A program made the translations under genes and the position numbers. The notes under the pieces were generated by a model, which saw only the letters and a list, made by a program, of their open reading frames with translations, was not told the origin of the DNA and searched no databases. Below are positions 55,618-63,467 of a stretch of 64,000 nucleotides of DNA, piece after piece. The stretch lies in assembly GCF_009184425.1 (NCBI RefSeq), contig NZ_WELG01000002.1:248001-312000 (forward strand). Direction: 5' to 3'. Source of the DNA: Flagellimonas olearia. GTDB lineage: Bacteria > Bacteroidota > Bacteroidia > Flavobacteriales > Flavobacteriaceae. Numbering within the stretch: the stretch's first letter is position 1; each line of letters begins with the position of its first letter.

Positions 55618-56270
55618 TTCCCATTGAGAAGACCATAAATTCTTTGGATTGGATGACGATTGTACTATTCGTTGGTCTACTGATCCTTGCCTTGGGAAAG
55701 TACTTGTACCACAGCAAGTTTTTTAATTTTGTGATTTTACCGTTCAATGACAAATATGTGCTTTTGCATAACAAAAAAGGGCAACTCTTAAACTGGTTCC
55801 ACATATTGCTTACCCTATTCCAATTGGTGAATCTTTCCTTGTTTGTGTTTATTGCTCTAAGCATCTTCAATGCCATGCCCGAAGGCAACCCACTGACAGT
55901 CTTCTTTGTGCTTATGGGTTTCTTGGCCTTGTTCCAATTGCTAAAATTCGCCGTCCAATTTCTAAAGGCATATGCTTTTAACACACAAGAACTTGTATCA
56001 GGTTTGATTTTTAGCAAAACTTCCTATTTCAATTATGGAAGCCTTATATTGTGTGTGGCCAATACCATATTAATATATATTCTAAAAGACTCAAAAACCG
56101 TAGTTTATACCGCCATAGTCTTAATTCTTCTTATAAATGGCATAGGAATCGTAAAGCTGTTGAAGAACTATCAAAAAGCTGTGTTTCCGTATTTTGTCTA
56201 TTTTATTTTGTACCTTTGCGCACTCGAAATTGCGCCCTTGGTGATAATTGGAAGCTATCTAAAAGATTGA
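55614..56270 (+). CDS. DUF4271 membrane protein
   Basis: This 218-residue protein has about six hydrophobic helices and the DUF4271 pattern, including LLILALGKYLYHSKFFNFVI and FVYFILYLCALEIAPLVIIG. The family is restricted to Bacteroidota; its role is unknown. It begins inside the stop codon of the GT39 gene and is followed by hemD after 7 bases, an arrangement that is common in flavobacteria and implies co-expression. No catalytic residues are visible. Confidence 0.85.
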   Translation: MIPIEKTINSLDWMTIVLFVGLLILALGKYLYHSKFFNFVILPFNDKYVLLHNKKGQLLNWFHILLTLFQLVNLSLFVFIALSIFNAMPEGNPLTVFFVLMGFLALFQLLKFAVQFLKAYAFNTQELVSGLIFSKTSYFNYGSLILCVANTILIYILKDSKTVVYTAIVLILLINGIGIVKLLKNYQKAVFPYFVYFILYLCALEIAPLVIIGSYLKD

Positions 56271-56277
56271 AAAGCTT

Positions 56278-57021
56278 ATGAAAGTAAAAACAATTTTGGT
56301 TTCCCAACCAGAACCCAAAATCGAAAACTCTCCTTACTCACGATTGATCGAGAAAGAAAAGGTTAAAGTAGACTTTAGGCCTTTTATCCATGTAGAGGGA
56401 GTTGAAGCCAAAAATGTACGGCAGCAAAAAATCGATCTGAACAATTTTACGGCAATCATCTTGACGAGTAGAAACTCTGTCGACCATTTTTTCAGGATTG
56501 CCGAGGAAATGCGTTTTAAGGTTCCTGACACCATGAAATATTTCTGTCAGTCAGAGGCCGTGGCCTACTATCTGCAGAAATATGTGGTCTATAGAAAGCG
56601 TAAGATCTACGTTGGCAAGCGTACCTTCAATGAATTGGTGCCGCTTATCAAAAAATACAAGGACGAAAAATTCCTTTTACCTTCCTCCGATGCCCTTAAG
56701 GCAGCAGTGCCCCAAGCTTTGGACGAGTTGGGCGTAGATTGGAAACGCGGCATTTTCTATAAGACCGTCATCAGTGACCTTTCAGACCTTAGAAACGTGT
56801 ATTACGATGTTTTGGTTTTCTTTAGCCCATCTGGAATTGAATCCCTTCTGAAGAACTTCCCGGATTTTGAGCAGAACAACACCCGCATTGCCGTTTTTGG
56901 CAATAGCACTGTAAAAGCTGCTACCGATGCCGGCCTTCGAATTGACATTCAAGCTCCAACCCCGGAAACACCATCCATGACCATGGCGCTACAGAAATAC
57001 ATTACCAGCGTAAATAAGTAA
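56278..57021 (+). CDS. hemD: Uroporphyrinogen-III synthase
   Basis: This 247-residue protein has the HemD layout of two similar Rossmann-like lobes: ILVSQPEPKIENSPYSRLIE at the start, an AIILTSRNSVDHFF element in lobe 1, and VLVFFSPSGIESLLKNFPDF plus IAVFGNSTVKAATDAGL in lobe 2. It closes hydroxymethylbilane with inversion of ring D, giving uroporphyrinogen III for heme and siroheme. HemD is poorly conserved, but these motifs and the length of about 250 fit well. A bidirectional terminator follows. Confidence 0.9.
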   Translation: MKVKTILVSQPEPKIENSPYSRLIEKEKVKVDFRPFIHVEGVEAKNVRQQKIDLNNFTAIILTSRNSVDHFFRIAEEMRFKVPDTMKYFCQSEAVAYYLQKYVVYRKRKIYVGKRTFNELVPLIKKYKDEKFLLPSSDALKAAVPQALDELGVDWKRGIFYKTVISDLSDLRNVYYDVLVFFSPSGIESLLKNFPDFEQNNTRIAVFGNSTVKAATDAGLRIDIQAPTPETPSMTMALQKYITSVNK

Positions 57022-57043
57022 GATTTTATTGGAACATATTATA

Positions 57044-57071
57044 AAAAAGCCCGGTATTGACCGGGCTTTTT
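57044..57071. terminator. Bidirectional terminator between hemD and pckA
   Basis: GCCCGGT and ACCGGGC form a perfect 7-base stem with a 4-base loop, flanked by A-run and T-run on both sides. It lies between the convergent hemD and pckA genes and serves both directions. Confidence 0.85.
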
Positions 57072-57078
57072 GTTATCA

Positions 57079-58695
57079 TTAGAATGCGTAGCGTTGGGGA
57101 CCGCCCCTTCTAATCTCTTCGTTGGCATAGGCTTCAAACTTCTTGAAGTTCTCCCTAAACGCATTGCTCAATTTAAAGGCCGTTTTGTAGTACGCCTCAT
57201 CATTATTCCAAGTAGCCCTTGGGCTCAACACCTTGGTGGGAACCCCTGGGCATTCCCTGGGTTGTGCCACACCAAATACCGAGTGGATATGGTATCTGTC
57301 ATAGCAATAGAGGCCAAGTTCCCCGTTCAAGGCCGCATGGATCATGGCCCGGGTATATTTCAACTTCATTCGTGTACCTACTCCATAAGGTCCACCGGTC
57401 CACCCCGTATTGATCAACCATACGTCCACTCCGGATTCTTTCATTTTCTTGCTCAACATTTCGGCATATTTGGTAGGATGCAATGGCATAAACGGCGCAC
57501 CAAAACATGCTGAAAAGGAAGGTTGGGGTTCAACCACCCCAGCTTCGGTACCGGCCACTTTTGCGGTATACCCTGATATAAAGTGATAGGCCGCTTGGGC
57601 AGGTGTCAACTTTGAAATTGGAGGCAACACCCCAAAGGCATCGGCGGTAAGGAAAAAGATATTCTTTACATTTTCCCCAATCGATGGCTCCTGTATATTG
57701 TCTATGTGATAAATGGGATAGCTTACCCTGGTATTCTGTGTTATTGAGGTGTTTGAGAAATCAACTACTCCAGCATCATCCATGATTACATTTTCCAAAA
57801 TGGCCCCTTTTTTGATCGCTCCATAAATCTCGGGTTCACTCTCTTCGGAAAGGTCAATCACCTTGGCATAGCAACCTCCCTCAAAATTGAAAACGGTATT
57901 GGCCTCTGTCCATCCGTGTTCATCATCTCCAATAAGTTTTCTATGGGGGTCCGTGGACAAGGTAGTCTTTCCCGTACCCGAAAGCCCAAAGAAAATAGCC
58001 GTATCACCCTCTTCTCCAACATTTGCGGAACAGTGCATGGGTAGCGTGTTTTTATATACTGGAAGTATAAAATTCAGGGCAGAGAAAATACCCTTCTTGA
58101 TTTCTCCCGTATATCCGGTTCCTCCTATCAGGGCAATCTTTCTGGTAAAGTTTAAAATGGCAAAGTTATGTTGACGGGTCCCGTCCACTTCAGGGTTGGC
58201 CATAAAACCGGGCGCATTGACCACGGTCCATTCCGGTTCAAAACCATCCAGCTCCTCATCTGTTGGCCGTAAGAACATATTATAGGCAAACATATTGGAC
58301 CACGGGTACTCGTTAATGACCCTTAGGTTCATTTTATATGCCGGGTCCGCACAAGCATAGGAATCCCGTACAAACAACTCCTTTTCGTTAAGATATGCGA
58401 TGACCTTATCATAGAGTTGGTCAAACTTTTCACTCTCAAAAGGGATGTTGATATTGCCCCACCACACCTTATCTTCGGCAATGGCATCTTTGACGATGAA
58501 ACGGTCCTTGGGCGACCTTCCGGTAAATTCCCCAGTGTTTACGGCCAAAGCCCCAGAAGAGGCTTCTTTTCCCATGCCCATTTCCAAGGTAATATTGTGC
58601 AATTCCTCTGGGGAAAGTTGGTAATGGAAGTTTTTATGATCTATTCCATATGATTTAAGCGAAATCGTTTTCGAAGCTGATGTGGAAGCTTTCAT
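57079..58695 (-). CDS. pckA: Phosphoenolpyruvate carboxykinase (ATP)
   Basis: Starting at the ATG at 58695 (one eight codons upstream is also in frame) the enzyme has 538 residues, the usual ATP-PEPCK size. Motifs include GEFTGRSPKDRFIV, PEPCK-type P-loop FFGLSGTGKTTLSTDP, kinase-2 LIGDDEHGW and metal-binding FNFEGGCYAKVIDLS. It decarboxylates and phosphorylates oxaloacetate to phosphoenolpyruvate, the entry of gluconeogenesis, in the cytoplasm. It is monocistronic and converges with hemD at a shared terminator. Confidence 0.97.
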   Translation of the reverse strand: MKASTSASKTISLKSYGIDHKNFHYQLSPEELHNITLEMGMGKEASSGALAVNTGEFTGRSPKDRFIVKDAIAEDKVWWGNINIPFESEKFDQLYDKVIAYLNEKELFVRDSYACADPAYKMNLRVINEYPWSNMFAYNMFLRPTDEELDGFEPEWTVVNAPGFMANPEVDGTRQHNFAILNFTRKIALIGGTGYTGEIKKGIFSALNFILPVYKNTLPMHCSANVGEEGDTAIFFGLSGTGKTTLSTDPHRKLIGDDEHGWTEANTVFNFEGGCYAKVIDLSEESEPEIYGAIKKGAILENVIMDDAGVVDFSNTSITQNTRVSYPIYHIDNIQEPSIGENVKNIFFLTADAFGVLPPISKLTPAQAAYHFISGYTAKVAGTEAGVVEPQPSFSACFGAPFMPLHPTKYAEMLSKKMKESGVDVWLINTGWTGGPYGVGTRMKLKYTRAMIHAALNGELGLYCYDRYHIHSVFGVAQPRECPGVPTKVLSPRATWNNDEAYYKTAFKLSNAFRENFKKFEAYANEEIRRGGPQRYAF

Positions 58696-58761
58696 TGGTT
58701 CGTTTTTTATATACTGCAAAACTAGAAAAATATAACTTTTAAACCTCTGTTTGTGGTTTAT

Positions 58762-59151
58762 TTAAGCCTGTTTATGGGTTAAAATACGGTATCCTAAAAG
58801 AAACCATCCCAAAATCAGAAAAACACCTCCAATTGGTGTTAAAAATCCAATGACTTTAAAATCAAAGCTCGTAAGACTGTTCAGGGCCAAGGCATAAATG
58901 GAAAAAGAAAACAGCACAACACCCATCAGTACCATTGTGTAAATCACTTTTTTCCCTTTTTTGTCCAACCCTTGCCAAATCCCCAAAAAAAGCAGGAACA
59001 ATGCATGGTACATTTGATACCTCACTCCGGTCTCGAACACCTCAATTGATTCAGAATCCACCAACTTTTCCAAGCCATGCGCTCCAAAGGCACCCAACAC
59101 AATGGCCAATAAACCGAATAGGATTCCCGTTAATAGTATTGTTCTGTTCAT
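58762..59151 (-). CDS. DUF423 membrane protein
   Basis: This 129-residue protein has four hydrophobic helices and the DUF423 motif FGLLAIVLGAFGAHGLEK near the N-terminus, followed by YQMYHALFLLFLG and a final GVFLILGWFLLGYRIL helix. The family is widespread and of unknown function in the inner membrane. It stands alone between pckA and the divergent saccharopine-dehydrogenase-like gene. Confidence 0.88.
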   Translation of the reverse strand: MNRTILLTGILFGLLAIVLGAFGAHGLEKLVDSESIEVFETGVRYQMYHALFLLFLGIWQGLDKKGKKVIYTMVLMGVVLFSFSIYALALNSLTSFDFKVIGFLTPIGGVFLILGWFLLGYRILTHKQA

Positions 59152-59230
59152 AACTTTATTGACTAATTTTTTTAGAAATATAACAATTTGATACCTTAGT
59201 GTCCGTTTTAATCAAAAGTAATCAAAACCT

Positions 59231-60604
59231 ATGGTCCGCACTATTTTAGTTGTGGGGGCAGGAAAATCAACCTCCTATCTATTAGACTATCTGCTTAAAA
59301 ATTCGGATAGTGAAAACCTCCGTTTGGTCATTGGCGACCTACAACCCAAGAACATTCCAGAGCAATTTTCATCACACCCCAACTGCGATGTGATCACGTT
59401 GGATATTTTCAATGATGATGACCGCAAAAAAGCCGTATCGTCCGCATCGATTGTCATCTCAATGCTTCCGGCCAGTTTGCACATTAAGATCGCAGAAGAT
59501 TGCATTCAGTTTAAAAAGCATTTGGTCACCGCATCGTATGTAAGCAAGGAAATGGAAGCCCTGAACGAGGAGGTGAAAAAGAACGGTCTCATTTTTATGA
59601 ATGAGATTGGCCTTGACCCAGGAATTGACCATATGAGTGCCATGGAAGTGATCGATCGTATCCGCGCCGAAGGCGGAAAAATGTTGTTGTTCGAGTCGTT
59701 TACCGGCGGATTGGTGGCCCCTGAAAGCGATTCCAATCTATGGAACTATAAATTTACCTGGAATCCAAGAAACGTGGTCCTTGCCGGTCAAGGTGGAGTT
59801 GCCAAATTCATCCAAGAGGGCACCTATAAATACATCCCCTACCAAAAACTGTTTAGGAGAACCGAGTTTTTGGATGTGGAGGGTCATGGAAAGTTTGAGG
59901 CCTATGCCAACCGCGATTCCTTAAAATATAGAGAAGCCTATGGCCTCCAAGATGCCCTTACCCTTTTTAGGGGCACCATGCGCAGGGTAGGTTTTTCCAA
60001 AGCGTGGCAGATGTTTGTCGTTTTGGGGATGACGGACGACAGCTACACCATTGAAAACTCCGAAGGCATGTCCTACCGGGAGTTTATAAACCTTTTCTTG
60101 CCCTATTCCCCTACAGACTCGGTGGAATTGAAATTGCGGTACTACCTTAAGATAGATCAAGATGATATCCGTTGGGGTAAATTATTGGAGTTGAATCTCT
60201 TTGACGCTACCAAAAAAATCCCCTTGAAAAATGCTTCGCCTGCACAGATCCTTCAATATATCCTTGAGGATAGTTGGACCTTGAAAGAAGACGAAAAGGA
60301 TATGATCGTGATGTACCACAAATTTGGCTACGAGTTAAACGGTATTAAAAAACAGATTGATGCCAACATGGTGGTCATTGGGGAAAATAGAACCTACACA
60401 GCCATGGCCAAAACCGTTGGCCTGCCAGTGGCCATTGCCACCTTGCAGATATTGAACAAAAAGATCACCACCCCAGGGGTTCAGATTCCCATTAGTATGG
60501 AAGTATACCAACCCATACTTGACGAACTCAAATCCTACGGAATGCATTTTAAGGAATACGAAGTGCCCTATTTGGGATACAATCCAGATTCGGTGGCCAG
60601 TTAG
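59231..60604 (+). CDS. Saccharopine-dehydrogenase-like oxidoreductase
   Basis: This 457-residue enzyme starts with a Rossmann motif ILVVGAGKSTSYLLDYLLK and matches the saccharopine dehydrogenase/homospermidine synthase family: VISMLPASLHIKIAEDCI, MNEIGLDPGIDHMSAMEVID and LFESFTGGLVAPESDSN. In yeast the family forms or cleaves saccharopine in lysine metabolism; a bacterial role in lysine catabolism is likely but unproven. An Lrp/AsnC regulator follows after 48 bases, and amino-acid-responsive control is therefore likely. Confidence 0.87.
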   Translation: MVRTILVVGAGKSTSYLLDYLLKNSDSENLRLVIGDLQPKNIPEQFSSHPNCDVITLDIFNDDDRKKAVSSASIVISMLPASLHIKIAEDCIQFKKHLVTASYVSKEMEALNEEVKKNGLIFMNEIGLDPGIDHMSAMEVIDRIRAEGGKMLLFESFTGGLVAPESDSNLWNYKFTWNPRNVVLAGQGGVAKFIQEGTYKYIPYQKLFRRTEFLDVEGHGKFEAYANRDSLKYREAYGLQDALTLFRGTMRRVGFSKAWQMFVVLGMTDDSYTIENSEGMSYREFINLFLPYSPTDSVELKLRYYLKIDQDDIRWGKLLELNLFDATKKIPLKNASPAQILQYILEDSWTLKEDEKDMIVMYHKFGYELNGIKKQIDANMVVIGENRTYTAMAKTVGLPVAIATLQILNKKITTPGVQIPISMEVYQPILDELKSYGMHFKEYEVPYLGYNPDSVAS

Positions 60605-60652
60605 CCTTATGCATTTTTTCAATATCTTTAGCTTCAGTTTTAAATCTTTTCT

Positions 60653-61123
60653 GTGAAAAACCATAACAGTTCGGTTAAAATTGATGGCATAGACAAGAAA
60701 ATCCTAAGGTTCTTGATGGAAGATGCCAGAAGGCCCATTTTGGAAATCGCCCGTAACATTGGTATTTCCGGAGCAGCCATTCACCAGAGATTGCGGAAAT
60801 TGGAAAGTTCAGGTCTCTTGTCCGGTTCAAAATTCATCATCAACCCCAAGGTACTGGGGTATACCACCATGGCCTATATCGGTATCTTTTTGGACAAGGC
60901 CATGGCCAATCCGCAAGCTGTACGCGAACTTGAGAAAATCCCTGAAGTTCTGGAATGCCATTATACCACGGGAAACTGGTCCATCCTCATTAAAGTCCTA
61001 TGCCGGGACAACGAACACCTGATGCAAGTGCTCAATAAAAAAATCCAACAAATCGAAGGGGTTTCAAGAACAGAAACCTTCATTTCCTTGGATCAGCAAA
61101 TAGATCGACAAATTCAAATCTGA
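60653..61123 (+). CDS. Lrp/AsnC-family transcriptional regulator
   Basis: This 156-residue regulator starts with GTG (60653). Residues about 10-60 form the helix-turn-helix (DGIDKKILRFLMEDARRPILE, GISGAAIHQRLRKLESSGLL), and the rest is the alpha/beta ligand-binding RAM domain with VLECHYTTGNWSILIKV, where amino-acid effectors bind at the dimer interface. It lies just after a saccharopine-dehydrogenase-like gene, so control of lysine or related amino-acid metabolism is a fair inference. Alanine dehydrogenase at the right edge is another possible target. Confidence 0.92.
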   Translation: MKNHNSSVKIDGIDKKILRFLMEDARRPILEIARNIGISGAAIHQRLRKLESSGLLSGSKFIINPKVLGYTTMAYIGIFLDKAMANPQAVRELEKIPEVLECHYTTGNWSILIKVLCRDNEHLMQVLNKKIQQIEGVSRTETFISLDQQIDRQIQI

Positions 61124-61125
61124 TA

Positions 61126-61157
61126 TTTGTATTCAATCTAAATAAACTTTACATTTG
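61126..61157 (+). promoter_or_regulatory. Bacteroidota-type promoter with very short leader
   Basis: TTTG (61126-61129) and TACATTTG (61150-61157, perfect TAnnTTTG) are 20 bases apart, matching the Bacteroidota sigma-ABfr consensus. Transcription should begin near 61163, which is the ATG of the next gene, so the mRNA would be leaderless or nearly so. Confidence 0.5.
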
Positions 61158-61162
61158 TGCCC

Positions 61163-61483
61163 ATGAATGTAGTTTATCAATCTACATATTACACCTTATA
61201 TCAATCCGTGAAGGAACGTTGCTTCTATGTGGATTTTGGCCAAAAATTGGTCCGAATGTCGCTTTGCCAATTGCTTTCCCTTCGACATAAGGTATTGTCC
61301 ATCTCCATTGAAGATCATTTTGACGGGGATTTGAACAAACATGGCTTTGAGGTATTGATGCTTTGCAACAAAGAACACCTCTTGGTCCTGAACACCTTGG
61401 AAATCCTGGACCTTAAACACATGGTTGAACAAGGTTTTGTGGCCATGGGGCTTTCCGAAGAACGTGAAGCCGTCACCGTTTAG
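61163..61483 (+). CDS. Conserved small protein of unknown function
   Basis: This 106-residue cytoplasmic protein (start ATG 61163; a GTG two codons upstream is less likely) has no motif I recognise. It reads MNVVYQSTYYTLYQSVKERC, then alternating strands and helices with HKVLSISIEDHFDGDLNKHG and CNKEHLLVLNTLEILDL. Cysteines are scattered. It has a good promoter of its own at 61126-61157 and is followed by ferritin after 118 bases. Other flavobacteria probably have it, but no role can be given. Confidence 0.7.
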   Translation: MNVVYQSTYYTLYQSVKERCFYVDFGQKLVRMSLCQLLSLRHKVLSISIEDHFDGDLNKHGFEVLMLCNKEHLLVLNTLEILDLKHMVEQGFVAMGLSEEREAVTV

Positions 61484-61601
61484 ACCCCTTTCTTCCATCT
61501 ATTTTTATTCAATCTAAAACTGCCTTAAAACAAGGAAGTTACTTCCAAAACGGAATCAAATTCCTTATTTTTGATATACTAACACGATAAACCCTGTATA
61601 C

Positions 61602-62120
61602 ATGAAAGATATAGCAAGACAAAGTATGAGCATTAAAGTGGAATCCATGGATCTGCTCAACGGACAGATAAAAATGGAAGCCCATGCTTCTGCCACCTAT
61701 TTGGCCATGGCGTCTTGGTGCGAGCAGAACGGGTTTTTTACCAGTGCCAAATTCTTCTATAAGCAAGCCGAAGAAGAACGCGGCCATATGATGAAGATTT
61801 TTGAATTTTTGATCGATACTGGGGGAAATCCCTTATCTCCAGAAATTACCGGTATCAACCATGACTACTCATCCATTGTTGATGTGTTCGAGAGCACTTT
61901 GGAACATGAGGTGGCCGTTACCAAATCCATTCACAATATTGTGAAAAAAGCACGTGAACTGGGTGATATTGCCACAGAACGTTTCTTGGATTGGTTTGTA
62001 TTGGAACAGGTTGAGGAAGAGAACACCATCCGGGACATTCTGGATATGATCGAAGTGACCGGAACAGAGGGTGTTGGTCTTCAAATGATCGACAATCAAG
62101 TGGGCAACTGGATAGAATAA
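61602..62120 (+). CDS. Ferritin
   Basis: This 172-residue four-helix protein has the ferroxidase ligands of bacterial ferritin: QIKMEAHASATYLAMASWCEQNG, EEERGHMMKIFEFL (ExxH), ESTLEHEVAVTKSI and LDWFVLEQVEEENTI. Length and spacing match non-heme ferritin A, which forms 24-subunit shells that store iron oxide. A perfect TATTTTTG -7 box lies at 61566-61573, 29 bases before the ATG, but without a clear -33 element. A terminator follows. Confidence 0.95.
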   Translation: MKDIARQSMSIKVESMDLLNGQIKMEAHASATYLAMASWCEQNGFFTSAKFFYKQAEEERGHMMKIFEFLIDTGGNPLSPEITGINHDYSSIVDVFESTLEHEVAVTKSIHNIVKKARELGDIATERFLDWFVLEQVEEENTIRDILDMIEVTGTEGVGLQMIDNQVGNWIE

Positions 62121-62143
62121 ATTATCCATATCCTATAAAACAT

Positions 62144-62167
62144 AACGGGGCCGATGGCCCCGTTTTT
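62144..62167 (+). terminator. Terminator after ferritin
   Basis: AACGGGGCC and GGCCCCGTT form a perfect 9-base stem with a 3-base loop, followed by T residues. It is 24 bases after the ferritin stop. Confidence 0.88.
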
Positions 62168-62194
62168 AGTTTGTATAATCTTATTTATGCTGCT

Positions 62195-62545
62195 TCATAA
62201 TGAATTTGGGTCATCGGTTTTGAAACTCTCGGTCCACCTGTTCCTGGCCCATGGACCCATGGGCTGCAATAGCTCAAACAATTCTTCCCCGTACTCTGTT
62301 AAGGCATAACCCTCCATAGTTCTCTTGATCAAGTTACAATCCCTTAATTCCTTGATCCGGGTATTGAGTGTATTGGGAGAAATGGATTCGCAATAATCCT
62401 GTAACCCCCTAAACGTGCTAGGCCCATTGTACAGGTGCCAAATGATTCCCATGGCCCAACTCCTTCCCAATAGATCCAATAAAGCCATGATGGGTTGTCC
62501 TGTTTTTGACCCACGAACAGGCAGCCCAGGCCTAGGTATTTTCAT
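62195..62545 (-). CDS. HxlR-family transcriptional regulator
   Basis: This 116-residue protein is a winged helix of the HxlR type: ALLDLLGRSWAMGIIWHLYNGPSTFRGLQDY, SISPNTLNTRIKELRDCNLI (recognition helix region) and TMEGYALTEYGEELFELLQPM (wing and dimer helix). Family members respond to quinones, aldehydes or redox signals and often repress themselves. A perfect inverted repeat starts two bases upstream of the start codon, which supports autoregulation. Its targets are unknown. It lies between the ferritin terminator and the zinc-peptidase gene. Confidence 0.92.
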   Translation of the reverse strand: MKIPRPGLPVRGSKTGQPIMALLDLLGRSWAMGIIWHLYNGPSTFRGLQDYCESISPNTLNTRIKELRDCNLIKRTMEGYALTEYGEELFELLQPMGPWARNRWTESFKTDDPNSL

Positions 62546-62546
62546 A

Positions 62547-62588
62547 TTGCTATTATTTTAATAGCAAAGCTACTAAAAATATAGCAAA
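62547..62588. promoter_or_regulatory. HxlR operator candidate
   Basis: TTGCTATTA and TAATAGCAA are perfect 9-base arms with a 3-base spacer (62547-62567), directly upstream of the HxlR start codon. A third half-site ATAGCAAA recurs at 62581-62588, 20 bases from the first ATAGCAAA, as expected for cooperative dimers on one DNA face. The repeat is seen directly; its use by this regulator is inferred. Confidence 0.55.
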
Positions 62589-62614
62589 CATAATTTACTC
62601 CCGCAACAGGGCAC

Positions 62615-62648
62615 AAAAAAACCTGCTCAATCCTAGTTGAACAGGTTT
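62615..62648 (-). terminator. Terminator of the zinc-metallopeptidase gene
   Basis: On the minus strand AAACCTG-TCAA-type arms pair (one mismatch) around a 6-base loop and are followed by seven T residues. It lies 24 bases after the zinc-peptidase stop, between that gene and the HxlR operator. Confidence 0.75.
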
Positions 62649-62671
62649 GTAAATATTGTAGATCTTGATTC

Positions 62672-63373
62672 TTAGTCCCTACTGCCAAACACCTGTACTG
62701 CCCAGTAGAGCAAGGAAGCCAAAGCACCCAATGCTGCTACGAGATAGGTTCTGGCCGCCCATTTTAAAGCGTCTTCGGCCCCGGCATATTCTTGTTGGCT
62801 TACCATGTTCTTCTGCTTCAACCACACCAAGGCCCGTTTGCTGGCATCGTACTCCACCGGAAGGGTAACAAAGCTGAACAAGGTAGCCATTCCCATCATG
62901 ACCAAACCGGCCACTGCAATATAAAAACCTATTCCGCCTGCCACACCTGTTGCCGCCATCAAGGCTATACCTCCAAATACGACCCAAGTGGACATTCCCG
63001 AGGTTACACTCACCACTGGAACCAATTTGGACCGCATGGTCAACCATTCATACGCTTGGGCGTGTTGCACCGCGTGCCCACATTCATGGGCCGCCACCGC
63101 AGCTGCGGCTGCATTACGTTGACTGTATACGCCTTCACTAAGGTTAACGGTCTTGTTTTTTGGGTTGTAGTGGTCGGTAAGCATTCCGGGAGTAGAAATA
63201 ACTTTCACGTCCCGAATACCATGGTCATCCAGCATTTTTTGGGCAATCTCTGCACCACTCATACCATTTCTTAGATGTACCTGGGAGTATTTCTTGAACT
63301 TACTTTTAAGTTTATTGCTCACCAACCAGCTGACCAGTGCAATCCCACCAATCAATATATAATATGTCATCAT
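62672..63373 (-). CDS. YugP-family zinc metallopeptidase
   Basis: The ATG at 63373 (or the next codon) gives 233 residues with a clear N-terminal membrane helix (YYILIGGIALVSWLV). Residues about 85-110 contain the zinc site AAVAAHECGHAVQHA (HEcGH), preceded by NPKNKTVNLSEGVYSQRN, and two further hydrophobic stretches follow. This is the YugP/peptidase M membrane family. Upstream in-frame residues from 63535 look unlike the family. It is an inner-membrane protease-like protein of unknown substrate, transcribed with its own terminator. Confidence 0.9.
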   Translation of the reverse strand: MMTYYILIGGIALVSWLVSNKLKSKFKKYSQVHLRNGMSGAEIAQKMLDDHGIRDVKVISTPGMLTDHYNPKNKTVNLSEGVYSQRNAAAAAVAAHECGHAVQHAQAYEWLTMRSKLVPVVSVTSGMSTWVVFGGIALMAATGVAGGIGFYIAVAGLVMMGMATLFSFVTLPVEYDASKRALVWLKQKNMVSQQEYAGAEDALKWAARTYLVAALGALASLLYWAVQVFGSRD

Positions 63374-63415
63374 AATTATTCGATTTTTGCTCTTATAAAT
63401 ATACCATATTACAAC

Positions 63416-63442
63416 AAAAACCCCGCCAAGCTTTGACGGGGT
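63416..63442 (-). terminator. Terminator of alanine dehydrogenase
   Basis: On the minus strand ACCCCG and CGGGGT pair, with one mismatch before a short inner stem, followed by T residues. It is 26 bases after the alanine dehydrogenase stop. Confidence 0.78.
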
Positions 63443-63467
63443 CTTTCTACTGACAAAATGTATGCTT

